Shown here one piece after another: positions 1-7,781 of a stretch of DNA of 23,561 nucleotides (position 1 is its first letter; the number at the start of each line of letters is the position of its first letter). Under the pieces are notes generated by a model. It made no database searches, was not told the origin of the DNA, and saw nothing but the letters and a program-made list of their open reading frames with translations. Made by a program: the position numbers and the translations under genes. The DNA is from Alphaproteobacteria bacterium UBA1254 (GTDB taxonomy: Bacteria; Pseudomonadota; Alphaproteobacteria; RF32; CAG-239): the NCBI GenBank assembly GCA_002308495.1, contig DBVW01000014.1, positions 9,314 to 32,874 of the forward strand. The letters are read 5' to 3'.

Positions 1-318
1 CCTCAAATAAAATTAAAACAAATTTCAGACTTTTTTGAAGTCTTGATAGATTAGTTATCAAATTTATGAGCATTTGACAAGTGTTTTTTCAAAAATACGC
101 AATAAAAAAGATTTTTTTTGCTCTATCTTTTTGTTTTTTATGAATTTTGTTTTTTAAATATTTTAAAAAAAATCGTGTATAAAAAGTCGTTTTATTTTAT
201 TCACATAATAAATAAAGTGTTTAAATTTTTAAAAAAAAATAAGGTTGCTATTTAAATTAAATGATTTATAATAGGGGATCGTTTAACAATTAATCACTAA
301 TAAATTTAAGGAAATAAA
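1..318. other. AT-rich non-coding leader upstream of hpf
   Basis: No gene is visible on either strand. The stretch is very AT-rich with many A and T runs. It holds two weak inverted repeats: a 6-bp stem at 27-43 and an 8-bp AT-only stem at 105-132. Neither makes a convincing terminator. A consensus-like TTGACA at 74-79 lacks a matching -10 box at normal spacing. The only element I can support is the hpf promoter near its 3' end. The left end may hold the tail of an upstream transcription unit outside the window. Confidence 0.6.
245..272 (+). promoter_or_regulatory. Probable sigma70 promoter for hpf-ptsN
   Basis: TTGCTA at 245-250 and a perfect TATAAT at 267-272 are separated by 16 bp. Transcription would start near 279, about 40 nt before the hpf start codon. 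An AAGGA ribosome binding site lies at 308-312. The call rests on match to consensus and position only. Confidence 0.6.
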
Positions 319-879
319 ATGAATATTACATTCACAGGAAAACAGGTTGATATCGGCGACAGATTAAAAAAACATGTTGAAGATGCTTTGGAAGCAACCG
401 TTACAAAATATTTTAACGCGCCGTTCGGTTGTATTGTTGCTTTTTCAAAAGAAGGTGAAGATTTCAGCGCCGAAGTAACCGTTCATCCGGCTAAAAACAT
501 GATTTTGAAAGGCAGCGGCTCCGCCGGTGATCCTTATTCGGCTTTTGATAATGCACATGAGCATATTGCGACACGTTTGCGCCGTAATAAGAACAAACTT
601 AATAATCACAAAGGAAAACTCGGCTTTTCGGAGCTTGCTTATCAGGCTGTTTTGCCGCTTCATGAAACAGAAGATGAGATGGATGTTGATGTTAATGCAC
701 CGATTACGATTGCGGAAACAGATGCAAACATTCCTGTCTGTACGGTCAGCGAAGCTGTTATGTATATGGATTTGGCAAATGAATGCGCTTTGATGTTCAG
801 AAACGCATCAAACAACCATATCAGTATGGTTTATCGCCGCAAAGACGGTAATATCGGCTGGGTTGAGCCGAAGGCTTAA
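319..879 (+). CDS. hpf: Ribosome hibernation promoting factor, long form
   Basis: The 186-residue protein has the N-terminal S30AE/YfiA-type domain (about residues 1-105), which binds the 30S decoding centre of idle ribosomes. A linker and a C-terminal domain (about 130-186) follow, of the type that lets long HPF dimerise ribosomes into 100S particles. The N-terminus (ITFTGKQVDIGDRLKKHVED) and the C-terminal stretch around YMDLANECALMFRNASNN fit the family. Length is near the long HPF of other alphaproteobacteria. The start at 319 has AAGGA six bases upstream. ptsN follows after 21 bp in what looks like one operon, the usual hpf-ptsN pairing beside rpoN, but rpoN is not in the window. The product acts in the cytoplasm in stationary phase or under nutrient stress. 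Confidence 0.93.
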   Translation: MNITFTGKQVDIGDRLKKHVEDALEATVTKYFNAPFGCIVAFSKEGEDFSAEVTVHPAKNMILKGSGSAGDPYSAFDNAHEHIATRLRRNKNKLNNHKGKLGFSELAYQAVLPLHETEDEMDVDVNAPITIAETDANIPVCTVSEAVMYMDLANECALMFRNASNNHISMVYRRKDGNIGWVEPKA

Positions 880-900
880 ATTTTAAAAGGTTTTAAATTG

Positions 901-1344
901 ATGAAAATTTCTGATATTTTGTCTCAGAACACAATCGTTACCTCTGTTAAAGCTGCAACGAAACGTCAGCTTTTGGGGGAAATGGCGGCCAAATTGGCGC
1001 GACATGAAAATATTGATTTTCACGCTGTTGAAGATGCAATGATTGAGCGCGAAAATTTGGGTTCGACCGGACTCGGCGGCGGTATTGCTTTTCCGCATGC
1101 ACGTATTGACGGTGCCAAAAGAGTGAAAGCTTATTTTACAAAGCTTTCGTCTCCGATTGATTTTGACGCCGTGGACGGTGAAAAGGTGGATTTGGTCTTT
1201 ATGCTTGTTTCACCCGAAAACAGCGGCGCGGACCATTTGGAAGCGATGGCAACACTGTCAAAAGCAATGCGCAACAAAACAATGTGTGCCAAACTCAGAA
1301 AAGCTACGACGAAAGATGAAATTTATAAGATTTTAACAAAATAA
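901..1344 (+). CDS. ptsN: PTS IIA-like nitrogen regulatory protein PtsN (EIIA-Ntr)
   Basis: The 147-residue protein is a PTS EIIA type-2 domain, the terminal phosphate acceptor of the PTS-Ntr regulatory phosphorelay (EI-Ntr, NPr, EIIA-Ntr). The family's phosphorylated histidine is H66 in GGGIAFPHARID. No transport permease is attached, as expected for the regulatory form, which in other proteobacteria controls potassium, nitrogen and stringent-response functions by protein contacts. A TTG at 898 is in frame, but I prefer ATG 901 because AAAAGG at 885-890 is well spaced for it and the family starts M-K-I-S-D-I-L. A terminator hairpin follows just downstream, inside the converging gene. Confidence 0.93.
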   Translation: MKISDILSQNTIVTSVKAATKRQLLGEMAAKLARHENIDFHAVEDAMIERENLGSTGLGGGIAFPHARIDGAKRVKAYFTKLSSPIDFDAVDGEKVDLVFMLVSPENSGADHLEAMATLSKAMRNKTMCAKLRKATTKDEIYKILTK

Positions 1345-1347
1345 ATT

Positions 1348-2445
1348 TTATTCTAAAACGTATTCCTGCCCTTGAAATTTATAGAAAGAATATTTCAAGG
1401 GCTTTTTTATGTTTCCGTTGTTGAAAAACGTTTCACCCCATGAGGTTTTGAAACCGTGTTTTTTGATATATTGCGCCAGTTTATCATAATTTGTGGTTTT
1501 GGCTGATTTAACAAGTTCGGCCCACATTTTGACAGCCGTATAGCCGTAGATGTTTAAGCCTTTAAATTCAATGCCCTTCAGGCGCAAATTAGCGAATTCT
1601 TTAGCCATTTGAGGTTTGTCTTCAAGCTCGGATAGGGCCATAAAATAAGTGGTGTCAAGATAATCCAATGCGTTTTCGAAAAAATCGGGTGTCGCAATAT
1701 AACGGCTTGTGATAAAAACGGCGTTTTTATTAAGCTGTTTGAGCTTTTTGATGATTTTTGCCGTGTGTTTCGGGCGATCAAAAATAAAAATGATTTTTTC
1801 GTTTTGTTCGTTTAAATGAGCAACAAAATGATCAATATCTTCAAAATTTTTCGGGTCATATTGATGTATGAGCGTTGATTTTCCATGATTTTTAAATGTT
1901 TTTAAAATGCTCGAATCCAAAGTTTGATTTTCGGTGCTTGAAATAAGGGCAACATTTTCGCCGGCAAAATGTTCGTTATAGAAGGAAAACAAGTCGGTTG
2001 CGGCCTGTTCTTTGTTGCCGAAAAGCTTAATCAGTCCGGAATGTGTTTTGTTTGATTCCGCGGCGCTTAACATTGCCGGAACGATTTGAAAGATTTTTGC
2101 ATTTTTGTATGTTTTTGCAATATTTTCAAGGCCATCGGAACAGTAGGGACCGATGACGAGCGTCGGTTTGTTTTCAGGCTTTAATGAAAGCATTTGCGCC
2201 GTGCTTAAGGCCAAAGTTTCACTGCAGGCATCATCGATGCTGATGAGCTTTAGTTTTTGACCTTTTAAGCCGCCTTTTTTGTTGATTTCATCAACGGCAA
2301 TTTGAGCGCCTTCGGTCAGTTCATTGCCCCAAACCTCATAATCGCCGGATTTCGGCATGACGGTAACAACCTTTATATCGCCGTAACAGATTAAGGGCAT
2401 CAGGCAAAAACAAAAACATAAACCAATAAGACTTTTTTTGAGCAT
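1348..2445 (-). CDS. Periplasmic branched-chain amino acid-type ABC substrate-binding protein
   Basis: The 365-residue protein begins with a hydrophobic signal peptide (about residues 1-22) and continues as a type I periplasmic binding protein of the LivJ/LivK family. The family hallmark GAQIAVDEINKKGGLKGQKL is present at about 47-66. DDAC and the later GPYC supply the two cysteines that are disulfide-bonded in LivJ-type proteins. It should capture an amino acid or related ligand in the periplasm and deliver it to an ABC permease. No permease (LivH/LivM) or ATPase (LivG/LivF) gene is nearby, so it is an orphan and its ligand cannot be read from context. The start is ATG 2445, with no obvious Shine-Dalgarno sequence. 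It converges on ptsN with a 3-bp gap and diverges from the giant Cys-rich gene. Confidence 0.85.
   Translation of the reverse strand: MLKKSLIGLCFCFCLMPLICYGDIKVVTVMPKSGDYEVWGNELTEGAQIAVDEINKKGGLKGQKLKLISIDDACSETLALSTAQMLSLKPENKPTLVIGPYCSDGLENIAKTYKNAKIFQIVPAMLSAAESNKTHSGLIKLFGNKEQAATDLFSFYNEHFAGENVALISSTENQTLDSSILKTFKNHGKSTLIHQYDPKNFEDIDHFVAHLNEQNEKIIFIFDRPKHTAKIIKKLKQLNKNAVFITSRYIATPDFFENALDYLDTTYFMALSELEDKPQMAKEFANLRLKGIEFKGLNIYGYTAVKMWAELVKSAKTTNYDKLAQYIKKHGFKTSWGETFFNNGNIKKPLKYSFYKFQGQEYVLE
1368..1408 (+). terminator. Rho-independent terminator of hpf-ptsN
   Basis: GCCCTTGAAAT at 1368-1378 pairs perfectly with ATTTCAAGGGC at 1392-1402. This gives an 11-bp stem with a 13-nt loop, followed by six T at 1403-1408. 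It lies 24 bp past the ptsN stop and wholly within the coding 3' end of the convergent gene at 1348-2445, so the same bases also encode protein on the other strand. Confidence 0.85.
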
Positions 2446-2524
2446 AATTGTTGCTTTTTTTCGTTTATTTCACTCTTTTTGGTATCGTATTTTCAAGATA
2501 AAATCAATCTTTTTGTGCAAAGCG

Positions 2525-2559
2525 TTCACATATCATTCACATGTCATAAATATTTCACA
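2525..2559. repeat. Three TTCACA direct repeats in a divergent promoter region
   Basis: TTCACA occurs at 2525-2530, 2536-2541 and 2554-2559, so start-to-start spacing is 11 and 18 bp. The set lies just upstream of the -35 box at 2569 of the Cys-rich gene, between it and the divergent binding-protein gene. Position and near-helical spacing suggest a regulator site. No known regulator is identified. Confidence 0.35.
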
Positions 2560-2568
2560 AAAAAATAA

Positions 2569-2597
2569 TTGATTAGCTCAAAAATACAATGTATAAT
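2569..2597 (+). promoter_or_regulatory. Strong sigma70-type promoter for the giant Cys-rich gene
   Basis: TTGATT at 2569-2574 and a perfect TATAAT at 2592-2597 are separated by exactly 17 bp. The start codon at 2637 is about 33 nt past the expected transcription start. A GAGG ribosome binding site lies at about 2628-2631. Confidence 0.7.
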
Positions 2598-2636
2598 GTC
2601 TCCTATGTATGATTAAATTTTTATTTTGAGGCCTCA

Positions 2637-5600
2637 ATGAAAAAAATTTTTGTTTTAGCGCTGATGTTTTTAGCTCCAGCCGTTTCAGCTTATGATCAAA
2701 CCTGCGGTGACGAATGTGCCGATTTGCCAAGTTGCGCCGATTTAGGTTATAAACAAGGACTTTATTGCCCCGAAGGGTATATCACCTGTCCGTTCGATCA
2801 GGATTATATTTGGTGTAAGAGTTATACCTGTAATATGGGCGGTTTATATACCCGAGCCGACAGCGAGGCCAGAAGGGAGCGGGGATATAAGTGCCGCAAA
2901 ACGACATATCACGGATTGGAGTGCTATAATTGCGACGAAATTGATAAGGATTTATGTCATTGGACCGAGGAAAATAAAGGGGAAGGCGAGCTTTCCGGAA
3001 CGGAATGCGATGACGGAAGCTGGACAGATTGTATCAGAAAATGTGCCGAAAAAGATAAAAGCGCCCAAATTCCGACGGATGAGGGTGTGATTGCCGTCAG
3101 AGAAACGTGTGTCAGCTGTGGGATTCCGGAAGTTATTGTCGTTGATTTTACTTGTGCAACGGGCTATACCAAGACAGAAACAACCTGTGAGCCTTTAGGA
3201 TGTCCGATTCCGGAAGCAAATCCCGAAATTTTGTATGAACAGACGGGCAGAACGGATTGCAGCGATAAGGCACATCCGGAAGGCTGGGTTTTTGAAACAA
3301 ACGGCGAAAGCGCAGGTATTCCGTGCGTTCGGTGTGTGCCGAAGCCGTGTAATGACGCAAGCTATACAGCGGGGTTAACCGATTGTCCGAATGAAATAGG
3401 CTATGACTATTCGACAATGGGTTTCAGCGGCGATCAGGTTTGCGGAAAATGCGAAGGTTTAAGATGTAATGCGCCTTACAGCACGGATTATCAGAGTGTT
3501 GAAGACTGCCCGAGTGCGTCGCTTGAAGGTTGGAGCCGCGAAAAAGCGTGGACTTTTGAACAAGATACAACGGGTTCCGGCGATTTGCTTTGCGGTAAAT
3601 GCACACCAAAGACGTGTTCCGGCGGATATTCGGCAAATATTCAAAGCTTGGATGATTGTCCGAATCAGGTCGGGTATACGTTTTCGCACGATACATTGAT
3701 TTATGCGGGGAATAAATATTGCGGAAAATGCGAGAGCACCGGCAGTTGTGTGCAAGGGCAGACGGGATTGAATGCTGTCAGTCAGTGTCGAAATGAACCG
3801 TATAATTATCCGGGGACAGTTGGGGCTTCAATCGTTGAGACAGGCTATTATGATGGTTCGGAAGCTTGTAAGGAATGTCAATGCCATCCGATGAATAATT
3901 GCGTGTGGACGGCCGGAACAAGCGGATCGCACCCGATCGGAACAGGCGGGACGGGAACCGGTTCAATTTGTTGCGACGGATCGTATACGGGCTGTGAGAA
4001 CAGCACTTGTTCGGGTGCTTTAGATGTTAACAGTATTGAACATGCAACGGCAACGACTGTTTGCAGTGCTTGCAATCATACTTATACGACAGTTACGGAA
4101 TGCGAAGAAGGCTATAAAAAGAATGATGACGGAACAGCCTGTGTCGCAAAAGATTGTTCGGATTACGGATTGAACGAAGGAAACTGTTCGGAAGGCTTTA
4201 AGGCTGTTGAATCTACGGCTCATAGCGGTTGTTATACTTGTGAAGCCAAGACTTGTGTGGATTATAATGCGGACTGGTTATTGTATTCTTCCGGAGCGAG
4301 CTGTAATGAGGGATATAAACTAACGCAACATCCGAACCAAAAATTGGGTAATGTGACGGGCATTTGTTATGATTGTTTGTCTTGTCAGACGTATTCAGGT
4401 TATATTACCGTTAATTCGGAAGCAGATATTCCGGAGTATGTGACGAGTTATGATCTTAAAAAGTCATGCGAGCAATATCAATATTGTGCGACAGCGTGTG
4501 CAACAGGTTATCAAAAAAGCGGATGCAATTGTGTTTCGGCATCTTGCGAAGGTTATGTCGCAATGACAGGATTGACGAAGATTAATGATACGACATATAC
4601 GGATGGTATTTTCAAATATGGCGTTTGCCACCAAGGTGAAGATATTTTGTTTAAGGTAATCGGTTGTATGGATGAATATCCGTTCAGCAGTTGTCGTACA
4701 TCATTCGGTGAAGTTGCGCAAGGCGCTTCAAAGGACGGGTATAGTTGCTATAAGTGCGAATGCACGGGCGCAACACCGACACTTTGTCCTTATACGACAG
4801 ATATAAACGATACAAGCAGATCTTATGTCGGAGAAGGAACGGTAACTGAGGCAAATAAATGTTGCGACGGCAGTTATAAAAACTGCACTAGAGGGAGTGC
4901 TTGTTCGGGCTTTACACTGACAAGTGAGCCGGAACATGCGGCAGAAGTTCAATCTTGTACGGCATGCGGTGTAACAAAATATAAAGCAACGGACTGTGAT
5001 ACGGGATATACGGGAACAGATTGCAGTGATTGTGATGAAGAACATGGTTACTATGAGTGCGGCGGTGTGTGCCAATTCAGACCTGAATGCGAGAATGGCG
5101 GAACGCCTGAGTGTGTGAATGGTGAGTGGAAATGTGATTGTGCCGAAGGGTATGCAGGCGATGACTGCAGCGGATGTGATACAGCAAACGGGTATTATAT
5201 GTGCGGCGGCGCATGCAAGCTCAGATGTAATCAAAATCCGCAATGCGTGAATGGTGAGTGGCAATGCGAATGTCCTGAAGGTTATGCGGGTGATGATTGC
5301 AGTGAATGCGATACAGCAAACGGATATCAGCTTTGCGGCGGAACTTGTAAGAAAATAACTTGTCAAAATGGCGGAACAGCATCATGTGTGAATGGGAATA
5401 TGGTTTGTAATTGTACATGTTGCTATACAGGCACAACTTGCGGAGAGGCAAGCGGACGTTGTGTCGGCAACACACCGAATACGTGTGAAAATAATGCGAC
5501 AGGAAACAGCTATTCCGATGAATGTGATGAAAATTGTTCAAATTGCACGGATGTTTCTGTTTCAACCTGTAATAGTAGCGGGGTGGCAACGACTTTAAGT

Positions 5601-7736
5601 TGTTTTAGTTCGTTTGATAAGAATTGTTCAAGTTTTTGCGGTGTTTACAGTGTTCGTCCGAGAGTCGGATATCCGAGAACAGAAGTTGTTTCCGCCAGTT
5701 ACTGTTCTTCAGGACTTTTACAAAGCAACGGAAAGATATATTCTTGGCTGACAAGTAATTCGTCATCAGGAGTGAGTGTTGCAAACGGATGCGGAGGAAC
5801 GTGTTATTTTGATGACACGACTTGTTCGGCAGGTCAGAAGATGACGTCATCTCAGATGGAAGGGCTCAGCTGCGAAGTTGTGGGATATACGGGAGCAGGA
5901 AGTTCATGTTATGAATGCACAGAAGTTAATGATGAATGTTCGACAGGGTTGGTCAGAGAAGAAAATAAAAGTTCTTATGGTGCGTGCCATTGGGTTGAAG
6001 ACACGGAGGCAGGTACGGGCTGTTATGAATGTTGTCCGAACGGATACGGTATGTTGTCGAGTGACACGACTTGTAACTCTTCGATCCCGTCAAACCAAAC
6101 AACACGTTCAAGTACGAATGAGCATTGTTGCTATGCTATAGATGATTGCGGAAGCTGTAATACGGTTTATGACAGCTTAGGGGCTTGTACGAATGCTGTT
6201 ACGGTAACATATGATTCGTATGCTGTTTTTGTTGGGGATTGTAATGTATGTAACAACAACGGATCAATCGGTTGGTATCCGACTTGCAATGATACACATG
6301 ATTCACTTCCGAGCGGTGCGACGTATGTGAGTGATGGGTATTATACTTGTTGTATGGAATGGGCAGGCGGAACAATGTTGCCGAGCTCATGTACCGGCAA
6401 CCAGGGTCGTGTCTGTGTACGCTGGACATATTACGGAAGTACGTCACTATGTCAGCAATGGCGTTATTTACAGTGTGAACAGAACGGACAAATACTTCCG
6501 TATAACCCTGTTTATTCTTGGAATGAAGTCGGAGAAGTTTCGCTCGGTAACAAGAGTTGCTCAGATACTTGTTATATTAAGCCGAATTGTGAGACGCAGA
6601 ATGCTGGTTTGTGCGGAAATGTTTCCTGCGAGCCTCATATGTGTGCGTTAAATTCGTACCCTTACAACGCGTCAAATAAAGGCAATGCTGATTTGGTTCA
6701 ACCTTCTTGTACGCCGATTGATTCTGACTGTTCGGTCGGAGAAACGGGATATGCGGGTTTGAGCTGTAACACGACAACATATCCTTATTATACAGGGCAT
6801 TTACCATCGCACGGTACTTTGACGGGCATTTCTGATTCGCTTTGTTGCACGGACAGCAGCAGTGTGAAATATTGTTCAGATTTCAACTGTACGACAAACT
6901 GGCATAAAAATGATTTAGGAACGGGATGTGAGTGCAATGAGAGCGCAAATGTTTGCTCCGGCGGAACATATTTGGATTGTGAAGCTATAGGCATGGATAT
7001 TAACAGCCAAGCTTATCCGAATGCTTGCGGTAATTGGTGCTATACATGTAAAGCAAAACCGTGTAGTTATCAATATCAACGCGGGGTTGATCCTGTGAAA
7101 GACGGTAGTGCTTCTTGTGTTCGCGATGGTGTAACATATTACGAAGAAATTTGTACGGGTACGACAGTAAGAACACCATGTAATGGTGATAGCACGAAGT
7201 ATTATGCAAATGTTTCTTGTTACACTTATAATGGTATACCTTATTATTCAGGAGCTTGTAGCGATATGCCGACGATTACGGTTCAAGCGTATTATCCGAG
7301 TTCTTCTTATGCAAATTTGGTTGCAATTACAATCGGTAATGAAGTCAGAGTTTTCAAAACGGCAAGTACGACTGGTACTATGGTTTTAGGAACGTCATTA
7401 ACGGGAAGTTGGACAAATGCAGGTTTGTCGCTTAATGAGAATTTGGGTCACCTTCTTCCGGGCACATACTATGTGTATGTTGGTGATACTTGGTGGGATG
7501 CAAGCATGGCTTCTACCGCTCCGTACGGTTTTAGTTGCGGAATAGGTGCTATAGTCATTGACGGACAGTGCTATACAAATACACCAGGGCTAGGAGAGTA
7601 TGTTGGTTCTTGTCGAAGCGGAACTTTGGCGTTGCCTGATTTAGCAACAAATCCGTTACGGATAAATGTTACAGCATCCTCGACCAACAATATTTACATT
7701 TATTCTCCTTGTGGTAGAGCAGGTAGTGGTAATTAA
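2637..7736 (+). CDS. Giant secreted Cys-rich modular protein with EGF-like repeats
   Basis: I do not recognise a characterised homologue. The 1699-residue product has a clear signal peptide (1-18, cleavage near VSA/Y). By hand count it has well over 150 cysteines, about one residue in ten, so it is exported and probably heavily disulfide-bonded. In order I see: an N-terminal module at 33-65 shared with the other Cys-rich protein in the window; a first copy of an 80-residue module at 96-177; five 40-50-residue units ending in CxxC at 189-415; second and third copies of the 80-residue module at 411-492 and 704-791; three EGF-like repeats at 799-937; and further irregular Cys-rich sequence. The last 150 residues or so are Cys-poor and probably beta-rich. 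I see no lipobox, transmembrane anchor, LPXTG signal or catalytic motif. A surface or secreted adhesive/structural role is inference. The gene has its own strong promoter. Confidence 0.85.
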   Translation: MKKIFVLALMFLAPAVSAYDQTCGDECADLPSCADLGYKQGLYCPEGYITCPFDQDYIWCKSYTCNMGGLYTRADSEARRERGYKCRKTTYHGLECYNCDEIDKDLCHWTEENKGEGELSGTECDDGSWTDCIRKCAEKDKSAQIPTDEGVIAVRETCVSCGIPEVIVVDFTCATGYTKTETTCEPLGCPIPEANPEILYEQTGRTDCSDKAHPEGWVFETNGESAGIPCVRCVPKPCNDASYTAGLTDCPNEIGYDYSTMGFSGDQVCGKCEGLRCNAPYSTDYQSVEDCPSASLEGWSREKAWTFEQDTTGSGDLLCGKCTPKTCSGGYSANIQSLDDCPNQVGYTFSHDTLIYAGNKYCGKCESTGSCVQGQTGLNAVSQCRNEPYNYPGTVGASIVETGYYDGSEACKECQCHPMNNCVWTAGTSGSHPIGTGGTGTGSICCDGSYTGCENSTCSGALDVNSIEHATATTVCSACNHTYTTVTECEEGYKKNDDGTACVAKDCSDYGLNEGNCSEGFKAVESTAHSGCYTCEAKTCVDYNADWLLYSSGASCNEGYKLTQHPNQKLGNVTGICYDCLSCQTYSGYITVNSEADIPEYVTSYDLKKSCEQYQYCATACATGYQKSGCNCVSASCEGYVAMTGLTKINDTTYTDGIFKYGVCHQGEDILFKVIGCMDEYPFSSCRTSFGEVAQGASKDGYSCYKCECTGATPTLCPYTTDINDTSRSYVGEGTVTEANKCCDGSYKNCTRGSACSGFTLTSEPEHAAEVQSCTACGVTKYKATDCDTGYTGTDCSDCDEEHGYYECGGVCQFRPECENGGTPECVNGEWKCDCAEGYAGDDCSGCDTANGYYMCGGACKLRCNQNPQCVNGEWQCECPEGYAGDDCSECDTANGYQLCGGTCKKITCQNGGTASCVNGNMVCNCTCCYTGTTCGEASGRCVGNTPNTCENNATGNSYSDECDENCSNCTDVSVSTCNSSGVATTLSCFSSFDKNCSSFCGVYSVRPRVGYPRTEVVSASYCSSGLLQSNGKIYSWLTSNSSSGVSVANGCGGTCYFDDTTCSAGQKMTSSQMEGLSCEVVGYTGAGSSCYECTEVNDECSTGLVREENKSSYGACHWVEDTEAGTGCYECCPNGYGMLSSDTTCNSSIPSNQTTRSSTNEHCCYAIDDCGSCNTVYDSLGACTNAVTVTYDSYAVFVGDCNVCNNNGSIGWYPTCNDTHDSLPSGATYVSDGYYTCCMEWAGGTMLPSSCTGNQGRVCVRWTYYGSTSLCQQWRYLQCEQNGQILPYNPVYSWNEVGEVSLGNKSCSDTCYIKPNCETQNAGLCGNVSCEPHMCALNSYPYNASNKGNADLVQPSCTPIDSDCSVGETGYAGLSCNTTTYPYYTGHLPSHGTLTGISDSLCCTDSSSVKYCSDFNCTTNWHKNDLGTGCECNESANVCSGGTYLDCEAIGMDINSQAYPNACGNWCYTCKAKPCSYQYQRGVDPVKDGSASCVRDGVTYYEEICTGTTVRTPCNGDSTKYYANVSCYTYNGIPYYSGACSDMPTITVQAYYPSSSYANLVAITIGNEVRVFKTASTTGTMVLGTSLTGSWTNAGLSLNENLGHLLPGTYYVYVGDTWWDASMASTAPYGFSCGIGAIVIDGQCYTNTPGLGEYVGSCRSGTLALPDLATNPLRINVTASSTNNIYIYSPCGRAGSGN
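2733..2831 (+). other. N-terminal Cys module shared with the second giant protein
   Basis: Residues 33-65 run CADLGYKQ, then CPEGYITCPFDQDYIWC, then a final C. The same pattern (C-x-DLG[YF], CP-x-G, CPFD-xx-Y, C) occurs at residues 39-72 of the protein encoded at 13067-16495. There a second, diverged copy follows at 72-107. It is the only module I can see shared by both proteins and it sits just after the signal peptide in each. It could be a processing, sorting or assembly domain; this is inference. Confidence 0.65.
2922..5009 (+). repeat. Three dispersed copies of an 80-residue Cys module
   Basis: The copies lie at residues 96-177 (2922-3167), 411-492 (3867-4112) and 704-791 (4746-5009). 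Shared landmarks are CxxC near the start, C-[HVP]-[WY]-T, CxDGS[YW]xxC, CxxC and a closing C-xx-GY. Copies two and three have CxxCxC and CCDGS. Copy one has CxxC without the third Cys and C-D-DGS without the second, so two cysteines are missing together. Confidence 0.6.
3201..3881 (+). repeat. Five tandem 40-50-residue Cys units
   Basis: Residues 189-415 hold five units that each start with a Cys, have a central D-C or Q-C and end in CxxC. The clearest are units two to four, with DCPNEIGY, DCPSASLEGW and DCPNQVGY in the middle and CGKC at the end. Units one and five end in CVRC and CKEC. Lengths vary, so this is a diverged tandem array rather than a recent expansion. Confidence 0.6.
5031..5447 (+). 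repeat. Three tandem EGF-like repeats
   Basis: Residues 799-937 contain three units starting at C799, C847 and C891, spaced 48 and 44 residues. Each has GYxxCGGxC, then C-x(n)-CVNGxxxCxC. Units one and two end in EGYAGDDC, the classic EGF ending CxCxxGYxGxxC; unit three ends in a variant, CCYTGTTC. Adjacent units are nearly identical in DNA over long stretches: GTGAATGGTGAGTGG is at 5115 and 5247, and GATACAGCAAACGG at 5178 and 5310, both 132 bp apart. That points to recent in-frame duplication. Confidence 0.75.
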
Positions 7737-7752
7737 TGTGTCATAAAAAAAA

Positions 7753-7781
7753 TCCCGAGTTTCCTTAGCGGAGACTCGGGA
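7753..7781 (-). terminator. Hairpin terminator of the small secreted-protein gene
   Basis: CCCGAGTTTCC (7754-7764) and GGAGACTCGGG (about 7770-7780) pair around a short loop with one non-canonical pair, closed by an outer T-A pair. On the minus strand the stem is followed by a T run (complement of the A run at 7745-7752). It includes the stop codon at 7765-7767. It lies between the convergent Cys-rich gene and this gene, but on the plus strand it lacks a T tract. Confidence 0.7.

Noticed and set aside
27..43. Hairpin AGACTT/AAGTCT as a terminator
   Set aside because: The stem has only six pairs, mostly AT, and no T run follows on either strand at the right distance.
74..79. TTGACA as a promoter -35 box
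   Set aside because: No acceptable -10 box lies 15-19 bp downstream.
4728..5366. 212-codon antisense open frame inside the giant Cys-rich gene
   Set aside because: It lies opposite the EGF-like repeats, where Cys, Gly and Asp codons leave few stops on the other strand. It has no ribosome binding site and a repetitive composition that mirrors the sense repeats.
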